Below, piece by piece: positions 7,162 to 10,000 of a stretch of 10,000 nucleotides of DNA. The first letter of the stretch is position 1. Each line of letters starts with the position of its first letter. The notes below the pieces were generated by a model that was not told where the DNA came from, did no database searches, and saw only the letters and a list, made by a program, of their open reading frames with translations. The stretch comes from Desulfomonile sp. (GTDB lineage: Bacteria; Desulfobacterota; Desulfomonilia; Desulfomonilales; Desulfomonilaceae), in assembly GCA_020216785.1 (NCBI GenBank), contig JAIWNO010000001.1:1-10000 (forward strand). Direction: 5' to 3'. A program made the translations under genes and the position numbers.

Positions 7162-7575
7162 TCACGCGGCGACAAGTTCGTAAGTGAGCCGGCCTTCGCC
7201 GAGGTCGACCGCGCGGGTTTTCATGGCCATGCCCACTTTGATCTGTTCTTGCGGGATGGAACGGTCCACCCGTCCGAAAACCTTAGTGCCGTCGGCGAAT
7301 TCAGCGACACCGAGAGTGTAAGGAACATCCTTTTCGAAGCCTGCGGGCGCGAACATCGCGGTGGTGAAAGATACGAGTCGGCCTTCGCCGGAAATAGTGA
7401 ACCAGTCCATACGGTCGCTTAGACAGTAGCAGCAATCCGTCCGGGGTGGGAAAAACTTGGCGCCGCAGTCAAGACATACGGTGCCGCGAAGCTCATTGCT
7501 TTTCAGGAATTCCACAAACTGTTCGGCCTTGGTGGCGCTAGTGAAACTTACGATACCGAATTGCTCGAAGCCCAT
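7162..7575 (-). CDS. Zn-ribbon/OB-fold protein (DUF35 family), thiolase partner
   Basis: The protein is 137 aa, a normal length for DUF35 acyl-CoA-associated proteins. An N-terminal helical segment is followed by a rubredoxin-like zinc ribbon with Cys34, Cys37, Cys48 and Cys51 (CLDCG and CCYC). An OB-fold follows, with GEGRLVSFTTAM, PYTLGVAEFADGTKVFGRVD and VGMAMKTRAVD. Members of this family bind thiolases or thiolase-like enzymes and help place or channel acyl-CoA; BbsA with BbsB and the archaeal thiolase/HMG-CoA synthase complex are known cases. Here the gene lies 11 bp after the thiolase stop. The ATG at 7575 is preceded by AGGGAG at six bases, a ribosome site that overlaps the thiolase stop, so translation is probably coupled. 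A TTG at 7590 would add five residues and is less likely. It should act in the cytoplasm as a subunit of the thiolase. Confidence 0.92.
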   Translation of the reverse strand: MGFEQFGIVSFTSATKAEQFVEFLKSNELRGTVCLDCGAKFFPPRTDCCYCLSDRMDWFTISGEGRLVSFTTAMFAPAGFEKDVPYTLGVAEFADGTKVFGRVDRSIPQEQIKVGMAMKTRAVDLGEGRLTYELVAA

Positions 7576-7586
7576 GATTGTCTCCC

Positions 7587-8741
7587 TCAAACTGCGCTGA
7601 AAATGCTGACGTTTCCGTAAATCCCAACACCGCCGATATTGTGTACGAGACCGATCTTTGCACCGGGTACTTGCATCTCGCCGGCTTCACCCCGAAGCTG
7701 CAGCACGATGGTGCGAATCTGGGAGCCGCCGGTCGCACCGATGGGGTGCCCTTTGGAGAGGAGGCCGCCGTCCACGTTGACGGGGATTTTGCCCTCTTTG
7801 TATGTCTCCTTGTTTCTGATGAGGAGCGGACCTTCTCCGGGTTTGGCGAAGCCAAGGTCCTCGTAAGCCATCATTTCCGCGATCGTAAAACAGTCGTGCA
7901 CTTCGGCCACGTCAACGTCCGCCGCGGTGATTCCTGCCATCTCGTAGGCCTGCTTCGCCGCCAGCTGTGCACAGGTCAGACCGCTGAACGTCTGCCGCGC
8001 GGCCATGTTAATCGGAGCGGTGGCCATGCCGAGTCCGGCAATGCGCACCGGTTTGGCCACAAGGTCTTTGGCTTTCTCTTCCGCTGCGAGGACCACACAC
8101 GAGGATCCGTCCGCGTTGGCGCAGCAGTCGAATACCTTCAGTGGCGTAGCAATATATTTCGGCTCCATGATTTTTTCGAGTTGGAGCGCTTTCCGGAACA
8201 CCGCCCGGTCGTTGATGACGCCGTATGTCGAAGACTTCACCCTGATAAGGGCGAGATCTTCTTCCGTGGTGCCATACTTCTCGAAGTGGCCTCTGGCATA
8301 CATCGCGTAGTATGCGGGCATCATGGTGCCGAAAGGAGCTTCCCACTGGATATCCGCGCCGCGGCCCATGCGTTCCTGAGACTCAGCGGACGTGATCTCC
8401 GACATCTTCTGGAAGCCAAGCACCATCACCACGTCGTGTAAACCCGAGGCGATGAGCGCATAGGCCGTTCTCAAACCGCTTGAACTGGATGAGCAGACGC
8501 TCTCCACGTAGAATGTCGGCTGCGGGTTTAGTCCGAGGTATTCCGCCATGAGCCCGGCCGGGGTCCGCTGTTTGTCGTATTCCGGAGCGGAACAGACCAC
8601 CGAGGCATCGATCTGATTCGGTTTGAGGTTCGCGTCCTTCATGGCATCCCGGTAGGCCTCGAAGGCAAGTTCCCGGATCGAGCCCGGATACGAACGCACA
8701 AAGGTGCTCTGCCCGACACCTATCACCGCTACCCTGCGCAT
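7587..8741 (-). CDS. Thiolase, SCP2/lipid-transfer type (acetyl-CoA acetyltransferase-like)
   Basis: This 384-aa cytosolic enzyme should cleave 3-ketoacyl-CoA or condense acyl-CoAs. It opens with RRVAVIGVGQSTF, typical of SCP2-type thiolases. Cys83 in VESVCSSSSSGL is the predicted nucleophile. HDCF at 282-285 is the SCP2-class signature replacing NEAF of ordinary thiolases, and His332 lies in SKGHPIGATGG. The late CxG cysteine of classical thiolases is replaced by VHNIGG at 366-371, as in other DUF35-partnered thiolases, so Cys284 of HDCF may serve as the second catalytic cysteine. I chose ATG 8741 because AGGAGG stands five bases upstream and the family N-terminus starts here; a start at 8810 would lie on the promoter. 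The DUF35 gene follows directly. The substrate cannot be read from sequence: fatty acid, aromatic or ketone degradation are all possible, as is an aldolase role of the Ltp2 kind. Confidence 0.93.
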   Translation of the reverse strand: MRRVAVIGVGQSTFVRSYPGSIRELAFEAYRDAMKDANLKPNQIDASVVCSAPEYDKQRTPAGLMAEYLGLNPQPTFYVESVCSSSSSGLRTAYALIASGLHDVVMVLGFQKMSEITSAESQERMGRGADIQWEAPFGTMMPAYYAMYARGHFEKYGTTEEDLALIRVKSSTYGVINDRAVFRKALQLEKIMEPKYIATPLKVFDCCANADGSSCVVLAAEEKAKDLVAKPVRIAGLGMATAPINMAARQTFSGLTCAQLAAKQAYEMAGITAADVDVAEVHDCFTIAEMMAYEDLGFAKPGEGPLLIRNKETYKEGKIPVNVDGGLLSKGHPIGATGGSQIRTIVLQLRGEAGEMQVPGAKIGLVHNIGGVGIYGNVSIFSAV

Positions 8742-8746
8742 GTGAT

Positions 8747-8752
8747 CCTCCT
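8747..8752 (-). promoter_or_regulatory. Strong ribosome-binding site of the thiolase gene
   Basis: A full AGGAGG on the minus strand sits five bases before ATG 8741-8739. It decides the start against the upstream in-frame codon at 8810. Confidence 0.8.
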
Positions 8753-8781
8753 GGTAGGATTGGTCCCGGAAAAGGAAATGC

Positions 8782-8810
8782 ATCATACCATACGCGGCGC
8801 ATGAGTTCAA
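8782..8810 (-). promoter_or_regulatory. Sigma-70 promoter with extended -10, thiolase/DUF35 operon
   Basis: The minus strand carries TTGAAC (8810-8805), a 17-base spacer, and TATGAT (8787-8782), with TGG directly before the -10 giving an extended -10 element. Transcription would start near 8775, leaving a leader of about 35 nt that contains the AGGAGG site. This suggests fairly strong, housekeeping-sigma expression of the thiolase pair. No operator is obvious. Confidence 0.65.
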
Positions 8811-9015
8811 ACTGCTGCAGCGGAGAAGTTGCTTAGTTGAAAAGAGCCGTCTGGAAGTTCCCGTTTGTTCGCTTGGTTTTCCAAGTCTTGGCTCTCCTTG
8901 CGTGTTGGCATGATCCTTCAGGTGACACTCGCCATGGAGTCAGAAGTTCCAATTACGTTCGGAGAGCCGAGGAAATCCCTTATCTTGTACGAGTCCTAAC
9001 ACTGGCCGGCGGTTA
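8811..9015. other. Noncoding junction between thiolase promoter and ATPase/nuclease module
   Basis: I see no supportable gene here. The stretch separates the GC-richer metabolic genes from the AT-richer pair on the right. It holds a compact palindrome, CTTGG-TTTT-CCAAG (8872-8885), enclosed by AGAGCC (8843-8848) and GGCTCT (8890-8895), so a branched hairpin can form on either strand. This may end transcription of the nuclease gene, although it starts about 120 bp past that stop codon. The plus-strand 73-codon frame at 8837-9058 starts with TTG, has no ribosome site and overlaps the nuclease gene. Confidence 0.5.
8843..8895. repeat. Nested inverted repeats, possible terminator or structured RNA
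   Basis: The outer arms AGAGCC (8843-8848) and GGCTCT (8890-8895) enclose an inner hairpin with five-base arms and a TTTT loop (8872-8885) and a small GGAA-G-TTCC palindrome at 8853-8861. The pairing is seen by eye. Stability was not calculated and no function is assigned. Confidence 0.35.
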
Positions 9016-9558
9016 TCAAATTGCTTTTTGGCTTTGGCATCGTACGGTCCAGCCGTAACGGTCGGATACGTCAGCACAGTTGTGGAGATTACAATGGACG
9101 CTCAAGTATCGCAGTCGTTGCTTAATAGCAGTCAGCAAATCAGATCTGATCCTTTTTGCGCTCTTATGCATCGTTGGCGGTCGGTCTTCCTCCAGGAGAA
9201 AGATCACTTTGATTGGTCGTGTATTCGGTGCAAATAGGTAATCACAGCAGCTTCTGAGTTCTTTATTACCGCACCTGTAGGCACCGTATAACACAGCCAC
9301 CGTATCTCGAATCTTTTTCGCTATCTCCAGAGCCAGTTCCTGGTTTGCTATTCGCTTCTTGTTCTCTATTCGATGGCCTGTAAAATCTTTCGCCTCGATT
9401 ATAAATAATAATTCTCTTCCGATTGCAAGTATATCGACAGCCTTCACATCTTCCAGTGGGCCGAACCGTTTGCGATAAAAATTGCACTCGTCGTACTTGA
9501 TAACACACCATTCATTGGGAAATTCAAATGTGAAATTGTTCACAGACAAAGTGATCAT
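9016..9558 (-). CDS. Putative PD-(D/E)XK nuclease-like protein, partner of the upstream ATPase
   Basis: This 180-aa protein is not one I can name. Its N-terminal half reads like a PD-(D/E)XK nuclease core: Glu24 in a first helical segment, then VKAVDILAIG with Asp42, and LLFIIEAKDF with Glu55 and Lys57, the E-x-K half of the motif, followed by a basic helix (ENKKRIANQELALEIAKKIR). RDT and YGAY lie at 84-93, and a strand IKVIFLLEE at 116-124 precedes a basic C-terminal helix. The role would be metal-dependent cleavage of nucleic acid, possibly gated by the ATPase. The ATG at 9558 overlaps the ATPase TGA by four bases (ATGA), so the proteins are made together. Low GC and many ATA and other AT-rich codons suggest recent acquisition. 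The fold call is from motif spacing only; a non-catalytic relative or a KAP/Mrr-like domain is possible. Confidence 0.7.
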   Translation of the reverse strand: MITLSVNNFTFEFPNEWCVIKYDECNFYRKRFGPLEDVKAVDILAIGRELLFIIEAKDFTGHRIENKKRIANQELALEIAKKIRDTVAVLYGAYRCGNKELRSCCDYLFAPNTRPIKVIFLLEEDRPPTMHKSAKRIRSDLLTAIKQRLRYLSVHCNLHNCADVSDRYGWTVRCQSQKAI

Positions 9559-10000
9559 TGCACTTGTTCAAAAAAAAGGGTTTGCTCTCTATCGTCTTGC
9601 TTCAAGACTTCATCCAAAGCCACAATAGTGTGTATGTCCTCGAGGAGGTCGCCTGCCTCGATTGTTACACCTACTTCCTCCTCGAAACTCAACCCAAAAA
9701 AACGAGCGGGGACCTGCTTCTTGGATTGCTCCACCAACAGAGACAACTCTTTCATGACAAACAAACTGTGGGTTGCCAGAATGACCTGAACACCTCTACG
9801 AACGAGATCAGCAAGAGTCCCAGCGATTTTGACAATGATTCTTGGATTTAGGTTAGCTTCGGGTTCATCCCAGAAAAGCATACCCTTGGAAGTGAGCGAT
9901 CCGTTAGCAGCAAGATATACTAGGGTAGCTACTTTTCGCAACCCCTCGGCAACCAGGGAAATCTCCATGGTGCCTTGGCCGGGAAGGTGCAAGTAGAAAC
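9555..10000 (-). CDS. P-loop ATPase (ABC/SMC-like AAA_21 type), C-terminal part, cut by window edge
   Basis: The frame is open to the window end; about 148 residues are visible. HLPGQGT is followed by AEGLRKVATL, which sits where the ABC signature is expected. Then come Walker B GMLFWDEPEANLNP, with the catalytic glutamate after the aspartate, and the H-loop strand VQVILATHSLF, which is the order of ABC/SMC-type ATPases such as RecF, OLD and AAA_21/AAA_15 proteins. The C-terminal tail (RFFGLSFEEEVGV, DLLEDIHTIVALDEVLKQDD) has no nuclease or TOPRIM signature, so the effector is probably the downstream gene. Walker A would lie upstream, outside the window. Such stand-alone ATPases often act as sensors or gates in phage-defence or toxin-like pairs. 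That role is inferred here from the fold and the overlapping nuclease-like gene. The visible TTG at 9992 is not a start, because the homology continues through it. Confidence 0.85.
   Translation of the reverse strand, partial: FYLHLPGQGTMEISLVAEGLRKVATLVYLAANGSLTSKGMLFWDEPEANLNPRIIVKIAGTLADLVRRGVQVILATHSLFVMKELSLLVEQSKKQVPARFFGLSFEEEVGVTIEAGDLLEDIHTIVALDEVLKQDDREQTLFFEQVQ

Noticed and set aside
7578..8441. Plus-strand open frame of 287 codons
   Set aside because: It is antisense to the thiolase gene, whose catalytic motifs are all on the minus strand; the plus frame shows no domain.
8837..9058. Short plus-strand frame with a hydrophobic segment, considered as a small membrane protein or toxin
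   Set aside because: It begins at TTG without a ribosome site, overlaps the nuclease gene, and its hydrophobic run sits on the palindromic DNA.
9016..10000. Gabija, Septu or PARIS as the identity of the right-edge pair
   Set aside because: The ATPase part shows no TOPRIM, and the partner shows neither HNH, helicase nor DUF4435-type signatures that I can read. No named system could be assigned.
1..10000. CRISPR arrays, tRNA or rRNA genes
   Set aside because: I saw no regularly spaced repeats, no tRNA-like TTCRA arms with matching stems and no rRNA segments.

Overview
The window looks like a chromosomal segment of an anaerobic, moderately GC-rich proteobacterium-like organism. Desulfobacterota (the former Deltaproteobacteria) is my best guess. 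It rests on a GAF/sigma-54 regulator, a giant pyruvate-phosphate-dikinase-like protein and a thiolase/DUF35 pair occurring together; no marker gene settles it. Every gene I can support lies on the minus strand, so the window reads right to left.

Left edge (1-570): the 5' part of an IS3-family insertion sequence, with orfA and the start of orfB. OrfB runs off the window. The copy has two frame breaks that cancel out, one near the orfA start and one at an A7 run between orfA and orfB.

Centre (638-6964): a 594-aa sigma-54-dependent activator (T2SSE/MshEN-like N-terminus, GAF, AAA+, Fis-type HTH). Just upstream is a 1492-aa protein whose last ~500 residues are the ATP-grasp and phosphohistidine domains of pyruvate phosphate dikinase. 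It has no PEP/pyruvate barrel, and its first ~950 residues match nothing I recognise. The 63-bp gap between the two genes contains an imperfect palindrome flanked by two ~30-bp direct repeats. One repeat encodes the end of the dikinase-like gene and the other supplies the ribosome-binding site of the regulator.

Right centre (7162-8810): a two-gene operon encoding an SCP2-type thiolase and its DUF35 zinc-ribbon/OB-fold partner, behind a strong sigma-70 promoter with an extended -10. Such pairs form one acyl-CoA C-C bond-forming or cleaving enzyme.

Right edge (9016-10000): base composition falls to about 41% GC, against about 57% in sampled lines of the centre (hand counts). Here a P-loop ATPase (cut by the window end) overlaps by ATGA a 180-aa protein with a PD-(D/E)XK-like nuclease signature. 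This is the best candidate for an undescribed, probably defensive, two-gene system, but its first gene is incomplete here.
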